A stretch of DNA of 32,563 nt, taken from Lentzea terrae (lineage in GTDB: Bacteria > Actinomycetota > Actinomycetes > Mycobacteriales > Pseudonocardiaceae). Of the stretch, positions 32,485 through 32,563 are shown piece by piece (position 1 is the first letter of the stretch; each line of letters opens with the position of its first letter). Both the position numbers and the translations under genes were made by a program. The notes beneath the pieces are model-generated. The model saw only the letters and a program-made list of their open reading frames with translations. It was not told the origin of the DNA and ran no database searches. The DNA is taken from the NCBI RefSeq assembly GCF_003265345.1, contig NZ_QFWW01000057.1, forward strand, positions 1 through 32,563, in the 5' to 3' direction.

Positions 32485-32496
32485 TGTTCTTTGAGA
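32485..32496 (+). promoter_or_regulatory. rrn boxA antitermination element
   Basis: TGTTCTTTGAGA resembles the boxA consensus TGCTCTTTAACA, where NusB-S10 load to make rRNA transcription resistant to Rho. The surrounding TTTGAGAACTCAACAG is the characteristic actinobacterial context. Confidence 0.75.
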
Positions 32497-32530
32497 ACTC
32501 AACAGCGTGCCGAAACACAGCCAGTAATAT

Positions 32531-32554
32531 GAATACCTCCTCGTCGAGGTATTC
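32531..32554 (+). other. 9-bp hairpin in the rRNA leader
   Basis: GAATACCTC (32531-32539), loop CTCGTC, GAGGTATTC (32546-32554): a perfect stem just upstream of where 16S rRNA should begin. It may be part of the pre-16S processing structure or a local leader fold. It is followed by CTTTGAGTA, not a U-run, so it is unlikely to be a terminator. Confidence 0.7.
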
Positions 32555-32563
32555 CTTTGAGTA

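Larger units (their letters stand above)
32341..32563 (+). promoter_or_regulatory. Leader of an rRNA operon (16S gene beyond the window)
   Basis: Non-coding leader RNA. It contains a small AGCTC-TTCT-GAGCT hairpin (32374-32387), boxA and the 9-bp hairpin listed separately. The tract TTTGAGAACTCAACAG is the familiar sequence shortly before 16S rRNA in actinomycetes. The mature 16S start (an AGAGTTTGATC-type sequence) is not reached before the window ends. Confidence 0.85.

Noticed and set aside
32520..32563. Start of the 16S rRNA gene inside the window
   Set aside because: boxA and leader are present, but no mature 16S 5' sequence appears before the end.

Overview
The window is high-G+C actinobacterial chromosome, most likely from a Pseudonocardiaceae-type actinomycete (Lentzea/Saccharothrix/Amycolatopsis group). 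The evidence is the strong G/C third-codon bias, the GTG starts and ATGA/GTGA overlaps, and a core gene order (pheS-pheT ... argC-J-B-D-F-R-[G]-H ... mpg ... tyrS) that matches the order I recall for Mycobacterium tuberculosis. The species call is inference. I see no insertion sequence, CRISPR array or tRNA gene.

Layout. (1) 14-4537, minus strand: an HSP90-family ATPase and a 900-residue TPR protein, ending in a perfect stem-loop. (2) 4671-8268: pheS-pheT with a terminator. (3) 8.3-19.0 kb: an accessory block between pheT and argC. It holds a small membrane-anchored protein behind a structured leader, an AlkD-like/GNAT pair, a Tat-exported GH28 pectinase with a LacI-type operator, an unrecognised secreted protein, an ethylene-forming enzyme with every known active-site residue, a soluble transhydrogenase, and a two-component system with two tandem paralogous histidine kinases and one response regulator. 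(4) 19.05-26.36 kb: the arginine operon, led by an ArgR-type operator that overlaps a promoter fitting leaderless translation. The argG position holds only an 88-codon in-frame remnant. (5) 26.35-26.95 kb: an alkyladenine glycosylase. (6) 27.0-30.7 kb: a small accessory island, SUKH-LRR protein / TIR protein / decayed SUKH-LRR paralogue / small membrane protein. (7) 30.77-32.10 kb: tyrS and its terminator. (8) 32.11-32.56 kb: the regulatory leader of an rRNA operon, with a perfect CRP-type palindrome, promoters, boxA and a processing-type hairpin. The 16S gene itself would start beyond the window.

How the parts relate. The pectinase and the ethylene-forming enzyme together suggest plant-associated life: one attacks plant wall pectin, the other makes a plant hormone from 2-oxoglutarate with arginine as co-substrate. 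The complete arginine operon apart from argG lies about 5 kb away. A working argG must be elsewhere in the genome if the strain is an arginine prototroph. The most notable points are the ethylene-forming enzyme, the mini-argG, the TIR protein whose catalytic glutamate position reads glutamine, and the CRP-type site in front of the rRNA operon.
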